Below the pieces are notes generated by a model that ran no database searches, had not been told where the DNA came from, and worked only from the letters and a program-made list of their open reading frames with translations. A DNA stretch of 64,000 bases from Cryobacterium sp. (lineage in GTDB: Bacteria; Actinomycetota; Actinomycetes; Actinomycetales; Microbacteriaceae): NCBI RefSeq assembly GCF_025463825.1, contig NZ_JAODBG010000119.1:1-64000 (forward strand), in the 5' to 3' direction. Position numbers and translations under genes: made by a program. This document shows, one piece after another, positions 31,456 through 40,500 of this stretch (its first letter is position 1; each line of letters starts with the position of its first letter).

Positions 31456-31914
31456 TCACTCGCCGGGCCGCCGGGCGGGCCGGCGCAGGGCGCGACGGCC
31501 CGCATCCGCGTGAGCGGTGACGAGGAGGTCGCGAAGGGTGGGCATCGTCCGCTCCCCGGGGTTCACCACGGCGATCCAGCCCGGCGGGGCGTAGACCGGG
31601 TGCGGCTGGAACACGTCGGCCGCGGCGGGATCGTGCGGGCCGGCGCCGGCCAGTTCGACCAGCGCGGCCCGGCCGACATGGATGTTCCGCCGCCAGCGAT
31701 CGGCCGGGTCAAGCCGCGATCGGGCGTCATCCGGGTAGTCCTTGGTGATGATCGTCGCGAAGGGCTGCCCGTGCTGGGGTACCTGGCCGTCCGGGGCGTA
31801 GTAGAAGAAGAAGTCACCCCAGGCGATCTGGGGAGCCTCGCTGCCCACTGCGGGCGCGAGCACCAGCACCCCGCTCTGAGAGCGGACCAGCTCGACAACC
31901 TGCTCTATCGTCAT
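31456..31914 (-). CDS. hypothetical protein (DUF6194-like)
   Basis: MTIEQVVELVRSQSGVLVLAPAVGSEAPQIAWGDFFFYYAPDGQVPQHGQPFATIITKDYPDD. Confidence 0.6.
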   Translation of the reverse strand: MTIEQVVELVRSQSGVLVLAPAVGSEAPQIAWGDFFFYYAPDGQVPQHGQPFATIITKDYPDDARSRLDPADRWRRNIHVGRAALVELAGAGPHDPAAADVFQPHPVYAPPGWIAVVNPGERTMPTLRDLLVTAHADAGRRALRRPARRPGE

Positions 31915-31937
31915 GCCCGCAGTCTCCCCCCGTGCGT

Positions 31938-32351
31938 TTAGTTGCCGGGCGTATTGCCGTGCGCCTCGAGGACCTCGCGCATGTGTGGCCGGGCGAACTG
32001 GTCGGCGATCTGGATGGCCGTGTGGCTGCCCAGGTCGGGGTCGGCGCCGGCCTGCAGCAGGTCGGTCAGGATGGCCTCGTTGCCCCGGAACACCGCACAG
32101 GCCAGGGCGGTCTGGCCCATGCCGTTCACGACGCCGGTGTCGGCGCCTCGCCTCAGCAGCTCCTGAACGGTCTCGCGGTGCTGGGCGTAGGCGGCGACAA
32201 TGAGCAGGCTGTCGCCACGCCCGTTGAGCAGGTTCAGGGGCACCCCGGCATCGATCATCTCGCCCAGCGGGCCGGTGCGGCCGTCCCTGGCGAGGTCGAA
32301 GACGCCCTCGACGACCGGTTCGGCCGACTGGTTGTCCGCACGCGCTGTCAT
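31938..32351 (-). CDS. ankyrin repeat protein
   Basis: GVPLNLLNGRGDSLLIVAAYAQHRETVQELLRRGADTGVVNGMGQTALACAVFRGNEAILTDLLQAGADPDLG. Confidence 0.88.
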   Translation of the reverse strand: MTARADNQSAEPVVEGVFDLARDGRTGPLGEMIDAGVPLNLLNGRGDSLLIVAAYAQHRETVQELLRRGADTGVVNGMGQTALACAVFRGNEAILTDLLQAGADPDLGSHTAIQIADQFARPHMREVLEAHGNTPGN

Positions 32352-32473
32352 GGTCGTCTCCCTGGGTGTGAACAACCGCCAGGTGCCTGCCGGTTCGAGT
32401 GATCTCACCAAGTCTAGGCGGGTCTCCTCACGCCTCCCGGCCCCGCCCGCGGCCCCATGCACAGACCTTGGCC

Positions 32474-32539
32474 TAAGGAAGAAGTGCCCAAAAAAGGACG
32501 GGATGGATCACAACGTCCTTATTTCGGGCCTTTTTCCTT
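32474..32539. repeat. 66-bp dispersed imperfect-palindrome repeat, copy B
   Basis: TAAGGAAGAAGTGCCCAAAAAAGGACGGGATGGATCACAACGTCCTTATTTCGGGCCTTTTTCCTT. Confidence 0.8.
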
Positions 32540-32603
32540 ATGAACGCCCGTCGCTTCGGCAAAAAAGGACCGCGGCCCGTAGGCTGCGATCCCTTTGCTT
32601 TAC

Positions 32604-32679
32604 TGGTGGAGCTAAGGAGATTCGAACTCCTGACCTTCTCATTGCGAACGAGACGCGCTACCAACTGCGCCATAGCCCC
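32604..32679 (-). tRNA. tRNA-Ala (anticodon CGC), 3' CCA encoded
   Basis: GGGGCTATGGCGCAGTTGGTAGCGCGTCTCGTTCGCAATGAGAAGGTCAGGAGTTCGAATCTCCTTAGCTCCACCA; full cloverleaf, loop TTCGCAA. Confidence 0.95.
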
Positions 32680-32732
32680 TGACTGCGTATTTACAATATC
32701 ACGCGTGCCGGATGCTCCGAACCGCGACCCGG

Positions 32733-33731
32733 TCAGCCGACGGCGCGGCGGCGGCGGAGCACGGCGTCGAGGTCGGTCATGCCCGGTTCGGTGTCGCCGA
32801 TGATACCCATGTTGGCGAATCGGCTCGGCGCTGCCTGCGGGGCCTTGGCGGCGGCGGCGGCCGTCGCGTTGACCCTGGCGACCACCGGGCGGGTGATCGG
32901 GGTGACCTCCGACGGTGCGATGGCCTCGGCCATGGCCAGTGCGCGTCGCTGCAGTTCGGCCTCGGCGGCCGCCTGACGCAGCTGGGCGGCGGCATCCACC
33001 GAAGCCATCGCGGCTTGGGCGATGGAACCCGGGGACAGGTGCAGGGGCTTGGGCAGCGGCTGTGGGGTCCAGGGGGTCGGCTGGGCGACGGGCGCCTCCT
33101 CGAAGTGGACGGGTTCGAAGCGCTGGCCGCGGCTGCCGGCCGGGGCGCGGCGTTCGGCGTCGGCCGGGGCATCCGCCGTGGCGAGCGGCGCGCGGGCAGA
33201 CCGGTTCACGGTGGCGAGCCGGCTGAGGGTGGCCACCGCGACGAGGACGGCCACCAGGCCGCCAGCCAGGAAGGTCCAGGTGCCCGCTGCGAGCGTGGTG
33301 GCACCGACGATCGCGAAGACGAGCCCAATCACCAGCAGAAGGGTGGAGAGGGCGCGCATGGTGCGCAGGCGCTTGGCCTTGCCCGCCGGGGTGAGCGCCT
33401 TGGGGCGCGCGGCGGCGGCACGCAGCACGGCGGCGCGCCGGGCGGCCGTGGCGGCGTCGCCGGCGGTCTTCGCGGCGATCCGGGCGTCTTCCTCGGCCTG
33501 GGCGAGTAGTTTGCGCTGGGCTGACACACCGCGGGCGTTGGTCTCCACGCGAACCTCCTGGGGGATTTCCGACGTCTCGGCCAGGATCCGCAGGGTCTGC
33601 TGCAGTCGCACGGCGTTGCGTTCGGTGGCGAGATACTGCCGGCGTCTGGCCCATGTCGGCATGAGATACGTCACCCAGAGCGCGGCGGCAACCGCCACCA
33701 TCACTCCCCCGCCCAGGACTTCGCTACTCAT
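32733..33731 (-). CDS. hypothetical membrane protein
   Basis: MSSEVLGGGVMVAVAAALWVTYLMPTWARRRQYLATERNAVRLQQTLRILAETSE; central TM pair. Confidence 0.75.
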   Translation of the reverse strand: MSSEVLGGGVMVAVAAALWVTYLMPTWARRRQYLATERNAVRLQQTLRILAETSEIPQEVRVETNARGVSAQRKLLAQAEEDARIAAKTAGDAATAARRAAVLRAAAARPKALTPAGKAKRLRTMRALSTLLLVIGLVFAIVGATTLAAGTWTFLAGGLVAVLVAVATLSRLATVNRSARAPLATADAPADAERRAPAGSRGQRFEPVHFEEAPVAQPTPWTPQPLPKPLHLSPGSIAQAAMASVDAAAQLRQAAAEAELQRRALAMAEAIAPSEVTPITRPVVARVNATAAAAAKAPQAAPSRFANMGIIGDTEPGMTDLDAVLRRRRAVG

Positions 33732-33785
33732 GCTCCCTACGGTATGAGTCGCGGGACCTTCCGTGCTTGATTACCGGGGGGTGTG

Positions 33786-34445
33786 TCACTTGTCGGCTAC
33801 CTCGAGCGGATGCGCAGCAGCCGCCCTGTCGAACTCGTTCACGGTGGCCACACCCGGCGGAACCAGCCCGTCCTGCCAGCGGCGCAACACACCGCCGCGC
33901 ACCTCCTCGGCCACCAGGCCGAAGGCGAAGTGGTCGCGCCAGGCGCCGTTGATGTGGATGAACCGGCGGCGCAGCCCCTCGTACCGGAAGCCCAGCTTCT
34001 CGACGACCCGCAGCGACGGGGCGTTCTCGGGGCGGATGCAGATCTCCATCCGGTGCAGGCCCAGCTGGCCGAAGCAGTAATCCGTGGCCAGCGCCACCGC
34101 GATCGGGGTGATCGACCGGCCGGCGAACTTCTCGCCCACCCAGTACCCGATCGACGCGCTCGACAACGACCCCCAGGTGATCGACGACACGTTGAGCTGG
34201 CCCGCCAGTTCGCCGTTGTACTCCACCAGGAACGGCAGTCCGCTGCCGGTGCGCGAGTGCGCGAGCAGGCTGCGGATACTGGCCCTGGTGTCGAACGACA
34301 TGGGCGCGTACGGACTGGTGGCCTCCCAGGTGCGCAGCCACGACCGGTTCTCCATCAGTTCACGCTCGAGGGCCCTGGCATCGCGCAACCGGATCGGGCG
34401 CAGGGTGACAGCACCCTCACGGAGCGTAGGAATCGCGGTCGGCAC
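33786..34445 (-). CDS. GNAT family N-acetyltransferase (RimJ-like)
   Basis: LRPIRLRDARALERELMENRSWLRTWEAT...SIGYWVGEKFAGRSITPIAVALATDYCFGQLGLHRMEICIRPENAPSLRVVEKLGF. Confidence 0.9.
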   Translation of the reverse strand: MPTAIPTLREGAVTLRPIRLRDARALERELMENRSWLRTWEATSPYAPMSFDTRASIRSLLAHSRTGSGLPFLVEYNGELAGQLNVSSITWGSLSSASIGYWVGEKFAGRSITPIAVALATDYCFGQLGLHRMEICIRPENAPSLRVVEKLGFRYEGLRRRFIHINGAWRDHFAFGLVAEEVRGGVLRRWQDGLVPPGVATVNEFDRAAAAHPLEVADK

Positions 34446-34517
34446 GATAAACCCGTCTATTTGGGGGCCGAAGCCCGATGATGCCCGAATTGTAGTCCGG
34501 GCCGACCTGTGGAACCG

Positions 34518-35411
34518 CTACTCGAGGGTCGCGGTGAACTCCTGCAGCCAGGGGCGCAGCTCCGCGCCGAGGTCGTCACGGTCGACGGCCAGCTGGATGA
34601 TGGCCTTGATGTAGTCCAGCCGGTCGCCGGTGTCGTAGCGGCGGCCACGGAAGATGACGCCGTAGACGCCGCCCGAGGTCTCGGTGGTGACGGCCATTTC
34701 CTGCAGGGCGTCGGTGAGCTGGATCTCGTTGCCCTTCCCAGGGGCGGTGCGCTCGAGCACCTCGAACACCTCGGGGCGCAGCACGTAGCGGCCGATGATG
34801 GCCAGGTTGGACGGCGCATCCGCCGCGGACGGCTTCTCGACCAGGCCGGTGATGCGCACCACGTCGGGGTCGTCGGTCTTCTCGATCGCGGCGGCGCCGT
34901 ACAGGTGGATCTGCGACGGGTCCACCTCGAGCAGGGCGACGACGCTGGTGTTGCGGCTGATCTGCTCGGCGAGCATCTTGTCGAGCAACGGGTCGCGGGC
35001 GTCGATGATGTCATCGCCGAGCAGCACGGCGAAGGGTTCGTGGCCCACGTGCATCTTGGCGCGCAGCACCGCGTGGCCCAGGCCCAGCGGGTCCCCCTGG
35101 CGCACGTAGTGCATGTCGGCGAGGTCGGTGGATGCGTTCACCTTGGCGAGACGGTCGCGGTCGCCCTTCTGGATGAGCACCGCCTCCAGCTCGGTGACGC
35201 GGTCGAAATGGTTCTCCAGGGCGTTCTTGTTGCGCCCGGTGATCATCAGCACATCGGTCAGTCCGGCGGCGACGGCCTCTTCGACGACGTACTGGATAGC
35301 CGGCTTGTCGACGACAGGCAGCATCTCCTTGGGCATCGCCTTGGTCGCAGGCAGGAAGCGGGTTCCCATTCCAGCAGCGGGAATGACGGCCTTAGTAATC
35401 TGAGTAACCAT
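34518..35411 (-). CDS. galU: UTP--glucose-1-phosphate uridylyltransferase
   Basis: KAVIPAAGMGTRFLPATKAMPKEMLPVVDKPAIQYVVEEAVAAG. Confidence 0.95.
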   Translation of the reverse strand: MVTQITKAVIPAAGMGTRFLPATKAMPKEMLPVVDKPAIQYVVEEAVAAGLTDVLMITGRNKNALENHFDRVTELEAVLIQKGDRDRLAKVNASTDLADMHYVRQGDPLGLGHAVLRAKMHVGHEPFAVLLGDDIIDARDPLLDKMLAEQISRNTSVVALLEVDPSQIHLYGAAAIEKTDDPDVVRITGLVEKPSAADAPSNLAIIGRYVLRPEVFEVLERTAPGKGNEIQLTDALQEMAVTTETSGGVYGVIFRGRRYDTGDRLDYIKAIIQLAVDRDDLGAELRPWLQEFTATLE

Positions 35412-35462
35412 GGCATTAGGTTAGCGGCATCCCCGGCCGATTCCGCACCTAGGATGACTTGT

Positions 35463-36041
35463 ATGGACTCTGATATCGAGCACCGAAAGCGGGCGCTCCG
35501 CGCGGAGCTCCGGGAGCGCCGCCACAATCAGACCGCTGCCGAGCGTGACGCGGCCACCACCGGCTTCACCGAGAACCTGCAGAGGGTGGTCCTGGACCTC
35601 TCTGCCCGGTCGATCTCCTGCTACCTGTCCGGTCCCACGGAGCCGAACACCCGGCCGTTCGTGAACTGGGCCGAAGCCCGCGGCATCCGGGTGTTGTTCC
35701 CCGTTTCCCGCGACGACGGCCTGCTCGACTGGACCGTCGGCGAGGATGAGACCGAGATTCGGGGTCTCTCCGGCGCGCCGGAGCCCACCGGTGAGCTGCT
35801 CGGGCCGATCGCGATCAACGACGTCGACCTGATCATCGTCCCGGCCGCGGCGATCGACCACACCGGCCTGCGGATGGGCTGGGGGCGCGGCTACTTCGAC
35901 AAGACCCTCGGCTCGATGGAGAAATGCCCACCCGTCTACGCCGTGGTCTTCGACAACGAGTATCTCGACGAGGTGCCCCGCGAGGTGCACGATCAGCCGG
36001 TGAACGGCCTCGTCACCCCCACCCGGATCGTCGTCTTCTAG
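35463..36041 (+). CDS. 5-formyltetrahydrofolate cyclo-ligase
   Basis: KRALRAELRERRHNQTAAERDAA...LIIVPAAAIDHTGLRMGWGRGYFDKTL. Confidence 0.93.
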   Translation: MDSDIEHRKRALRAELRERRHNQTAAERDAATTGFTENLQRVVLDLSARSISCYLSGPTEPNTRPFVNWAEARGIRVLFPVSRDDGLLDWTVGEDETEIRGLSGAPEPTGELLGPIAINDVDLIIVPAAAIDHTGLRMGWGRGYFDKTLGSMEKCPPVYAVVFDNEYLDEVPREVHDQPVNGLVTPTRIVVF

Positions 36042-36098
36042 ACTTTCCCTGCCGGCGATGCCGGTTACGACCTTCGAACCACGAACCGAAAAGACGCA

Positions 36099-36467
36099 GT
36101 GCCTACCTATTCCTACCGTTGCACCGAGTGCGACACGGCCTTCGACATCCAGCAGGCCTTCACCGACAACACCCTCACGGAGTGCCCCGCCTGCGGCGGC
36201 AAGCTGCGCAAGGTGTACTCGTCCATCGGGGTCAGCTTCACCGGCTCCGGTTTCTACCGCAACGACTCCCGAACCGAATCCAACGGCACGTCGAAGTCGC
36301 TCTCCGCCGAGAAGAGCGCCGCCAAGTCGGATTCGACGCCCGCCGCGAAGCCGGCCGAGAAGTCCAGCACCGGGACGCCGTCATCCTCCGGGGCGTCGTC
36401 GTCCGGCTCCTCCGGCGGTTCCAGCTCGTCCAGCTCCTCCCCCACGCCCGCGTCGAAGCCTTCCTGA
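36099..36467 (+). CDS. FmdB family zinc ribbon protein
   Basis: MPTYSYRCTECDTAFDIQQAFTDNTLTECPACGGKLRKVYSSIGVSFTGSGFYRND. Confidence 0.93.
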   Translation: MPTYSYRCTECDTAFDIQQAFTDNTLTECPACGGKLRKVYSSIGVSFTGSGFYRNDSRTESNGTSKSLSAEKSAAKSDSTPAAKPAEKSSTGTPSSSGASSSGSSGGSSSSSSSPTPASKPS

Positions 36468-36504
36468 CCGTCCGGTGCCGCTCGAACTTTCTGAAGGAAC
36501 GACC

Positions 36505-36987
36505 ATGATCCAAGGCTTCAAAGCATTCATCATGCGAGGCAATGTCATCGACCTCGCCGTCGCCGTGGTCATCGGCGCCGCGTTCACGGCCGTCGTCACC
36601 GCCATCGTCGAGAGTGTGTTCAACCCCCTGATCGGCGCCATTTTCAACGCCGACAGCCTGAAAACCTCCTTCCTCTTCGGGCTCTCCGGCGGCGGCGAGC
36701 TGGCCCTCGGTGCGGTGCTGGCGGCCGTCATCAACTTCTTGCTGATCGCGGCGGTGGTCTATTTCGCGTTCGTGCTGCCGATCAACCGCATGAAGCAGGC
36801 GCAGGAGCGCCGCCTGGCCGCCCAGGCTCCGGGTGTCGAGGAAGCCGCGCCCCTGACCGACATCGTCCTGCTGAGCGAGATCCGGGACCTGCTCGCCGCC
36901 TCGACGGGCGCCACGGCCCACCCCCACGTCACGGATGCCGCCGCCGCGGCGCGCCCCAGCGACGGCGCCCCCAAGCACACGCTGTAA
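36505..36987 (+). CDS. mscL: large-conductance mechanosensitive channel
   Basis: MIQGFKAFIMRGNVIDLAVAVVIGAAFTAVVTAIVESVFNPLIGAIF. Confidence 0.95.
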   Translation: MIQGFKAFIMRGNVIDLAVAVVIGAAFTAVVTAIVESVFNPLIGAIFNADSLKTSFLFGLSGGGELALGAVLAAVINFLLIAAVVYFAFVLPINRMKQAQERRLAAQAPGVEEAAPLTDIVLLSEIRDLLAASTGATAHPHVTDAAAAARPSDGAPKHTL

Positions 36988-37033
36988 GCCCACGATCCGC
37001 CCCGCCGCCGCTGCGCAGGGCGGGGCGCATGCT

Positions 37034-37337
37034 GAGTTGCCGGTTGCGGCCCACTCCACGCGCGCCACGGGACAGCAACTGGCAACTCACCGCGGTGCCC
37101 CCGGCTGAATTCGCAGTTGCGGCCCATTCTGTCTTCCCCGCGCGGCCGCAACTGGCAACTCGCTCGCGGCGACGCCCCCGGCGCTTCGCGACTTGCCGCT
37201 CAGTGTCCCTTGGATGCGTCCAAAAGGGGGCATGTGCCGCATCTCGCGACGGGATGGTGCGCCGACTTGCTTCGAAGTGCCCCGTGGATGCGCTCCAAGG
37301 GGTATGTGCCGCGAGTCGATCGGCCGACAGCCGCCGA
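37034..37337. repeat. tandem cluster of four ~74-bp hairpin-forming units (two subfamilies)
   Basis: GTTGCGGCCCAYTC...GCAACTGGCAACTC at 37043 and 37116; GACTTGC...CCCYKTGGATGCG.TCCAARGGGG.ATGTGCCGC at 37190 and 37264. Confidence 0.75.
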
Positions 37338-37350
37338 GCGGACGGGTGGG

Positions 37351-37590
37351 CTACCAGTGTGGGGGCTTGTCCTGACGGAGCCGGGCGTCGTTGGCGCTCG
37401 TGGCGGAGCCGTCGCCGGAAGTCTGGCCGCCCTCCTCGCGGGGCGCGGGTTCGGGGCTGGGGTCGGTGTCCGGGGCCGGGGTCAGGCGCGCTCGGCGGGC
37501 ACCGGCCGACCGCACGACACGCTGGCGCGGCTCGGCCGCCGACACGGTCTCGGCGGGCGTGGCCGGGTCAGCCGCGGCGGGGTCAGGCAC
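37351..37590 (-). CDS. small hypothetical protein, overlaps 3' end of upstream gene
   Basis: GTG at 37590: VPDPAAADPATPAETVSAAEPRQRVVRSAGARRARLTPAPDTDPSPEPAPREEGGQTSGDGSATSANDARLRQDKPPHW*; GTGCCTGA overlap with the upstream stop. Confidence 0.6.
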   Translation of the reverse strand: MPDPAAADPATPAETVSAAEPRQRVVRSAGARRARLTPAPDTDPSPEPAPREEGGQTSGDGSATSANDARLRQDKPPHW

Positions 37591-40500
37591 GGTGCGCCGG
37601 ACCGTTTGACCCCTCGGTCGGCGTGATCCCTGCGAGGGCGGCGACGCGGGCGGCCACCGCATCCGGATTGCTGAACAGTTCGAAGCTGTGCACCCGCAGG
37701 TAGTGCCAGCCGAGGCGCCGCAGCACCTCGGGGCGCAGCCGCAGGGACTCGCGCAGACTGGCCCGGTTGACCACGGCGTCGGTCTCCACGACCACGGCGC
37801 GGCCGGCGTGCGAGGCGGCCAGCGCGAGCTTCCCGCGGTGTCCGAGCGATACGGTGAGGCCCTTGCGTTCAAGGCGGCGGGCGAGGTCGACCAGCATGGC
37901 TTCGCGGGCATCCGGCACGGCAACCTCGTTGCGACGCGCCTCGGTCTCGGTCAGCACCTGCGAGAGGGCCAGGATGCCGTGCCGCTGCCGGTCGGCGTCG
38001 ATGTCGATGGGGCGGAAGCAGGAGACGATGTCCATGGCGCGGCGGGCGCGGGTCATGCCGATCGCGAGCAGGCGTTCACCGCCGGGTTCGCCGAGGGAAC
38101 CGAAGTTGCTCAGCAGCCGGCCGTGCGGGGTGCGGCCGTAGCCGATCGAGAAGATCACCCGGTCGCGGCTCTGCGCCACGGCCTGCTCGAGGGTGAGCAC
38201 CGTGAAGGGTTCGGCGCGGTCCTTGAGGATGAAGTCGCTCAGGTCGGTGCGCTTGGCGAACGCGGCGAGCACGGCCTGGTGCACGCGCACGGCGTGCCGG
38301 GCGCTGGCGGTGATCACCATCAGGGATTCCCGGGGGCGCTTGACGGCGTGGTCCATGACCAGGTCGACGACCTTCGACACCTCGGCGTCCACGCTCTCCA
38401 CAGCGCCACTGTCGGCGTCGGGCATTCCGTGCCCGCCGGCGACGTAGTTGAGGGTGAGGCTGCCGTGGCCGAGGAAGCTGCCCGCCCAGGGCAGCGAGTC
38501 GATCCGGCCGCCGTAGAAGCGGTGGTTGACCAGCTCGGCGAGGTCTTCGCCGCCGGCCCGGTAGCTGCGGGTGAGCGTGAGGGTCGGCAGCAGCTCGCCG
38601 AGGCGGGCCAGGGCGGAGTCGGCGTGCAGGGCGTCGACGTTGGTCTCCTGCGGCACGGGCACGTCGGCCGGTTCCAGGATGCCGGTCTCGAACGGTGACG
38701 GCGTCTGCGTGACCGGGTCACCGAACGCGACGACCTGCTTGCCGCGACGGATCGCGCCCACGTTCTCGGCGAGGGTGGTCGCGCCGGCGTCGACGAGCAG
38801 CACGGCGTCGAAGGTCATGGTGTCGTCGAGGGCGGCCACCTCGTAGGGCGAGGCGAGCCAGACGGGGGCGAGCACCCGGCCCAGGTGCGGCGAGACCTCG
38901 TTGATGCGCGAGGGCGTGGCGCGGTCGGCCCGGAGCAACCGGCGCAGCTGGTCGGCTTCTTCCGGCCAGTCGACGACGCCGATCTTCCAGGTCTCGGCGA
39001 GCAGCCAGGCCAGGATCTGGCCGGTGCTGGCGGCGTGGGCCTCATCGACGAGCTTGAAGTCGGCTTCGAGCCGGTCCAGCACCTGGGTGTTGGCGTTCAG
39101 CAGGGCCTTGTCGCCGCCCAGCATGACCTCCAGCACGGACTGCCACCAGGCCAGCTCGAGCTCCGCGGCGACATCCTGCTCCGACACGTGCCGCAGCGAC
39201 AGATCGGTCATCAGTGGGTCGAGGTTGTGTTCGCGCAGGGTCGCGAGCAGGGCGGTGCGCTCGTGCAGGTTGGCGAGCACCTCGCTGTCCGCTGCGAGGC
39301 CGGCGATGGTGCGCTGCAGGTCGCGGATCGGCTGCGAGATGAGCTGGCGGGGGGTGCCGGCGTTGCCCAGCGGACCGTCGAGCCTGCCGAGGTCTTCGGC
39401 GACCCGCTGGAACGCCACGTGCACGTCGTTGATGCCGACCGGGACCTCCGGGGTGACGCCGGCGGCGGCATACCGCTGCCACAGCGTGCGCTGCTGCTGG
39501 ATGCGCCGCAGGCTCTCGTTCATGTCGCTCACGTGCACCCCCGGCCGCAGGTACTCGTCGGCGAGGCGGCGCAACCGGCGCCGGTTCGACGAGGTCATCT
39601 CCGGGGCATCCCGGCGCGCCGAGGTGGCGGCGATCAGTTCGGTGAGCGACCTGTCGAACACCGAGGGCTGGAACTTGTCCAGGGTCTCGCGGATGTCCAG
39701 CAACAGGCGCAGGTAGATGCCGAGCTCGTGCACCGTCTCGAACGGGCGCAGCCGGGTCTGGCCGACCAGATTGGTTGCGCGGTCCAGCAGGCGCTGCAGC
39801 TCGGGCTGGTTGAGCCGTTTCGCGAGCTCGTGCGCGGCGCCGGCATCCGCGGTGGAGGAGAACGATGCCCCGTACCAGGGCGAGTCGCCCGGCCCGTAGC
39901 GGAACTGGCCCAGCACGGCGGCCTTGATCAGGATCGCGGCGGCGCTGGCCCGGTCGTGGGCGAGGCGCTCGAGCGCCACCCGGTCCAGCCGGGCGGTGGT
40001 CGACGGCGGCGACGGCAGCTGGGCGAGCCGGGCAAGTTCACCGAGGGCATCGAGCACCGACACGCCGAGCACGGCGTCCTTGCGGGTGAGTGCCGAACGG
40101 TAGTCCAGCAGCACCTTGCGCAGGCGCACGAGGGCGTCGTCGACGTCGCCGACCTTGGGCTGCACGCACTTCTCGTTGCGGGTGATCGACTGGATCAGGT
40201 CGCGGCGCAGAGTGCGCGGCGTCACGGCGACGCCGGGCAGGCCCACCTGCACGAGGCGGTGGGCGATGCCGTCGAGGCTGGAGCGGCGGGCACTGACCAC
40301 GAGCACCCGCTTGTGCTGGGCGATCAGCGAGCCGATGGCGTTCACGATGGTCTGGGTGCCGCCGGTGCCCGGCAGGGTCTTCACGACGAGGGAGTTGCCG
40401 GCGCTGATCTGCGCGACGACGTTCTCCTGCTCGGCGTCGGCATCCAGCAGCAGGGTGTCGGTGCCGGGCGGGCGCACGTCCTGGCCGACCGGCAGCACCG

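Noticed and set aside
37034-37337. CRISPR array after mscL
   Set aside because: Units are ~74 bp, diverged, and themselves palindromic; there are no short identical repeats with unique spacers and no cas genes
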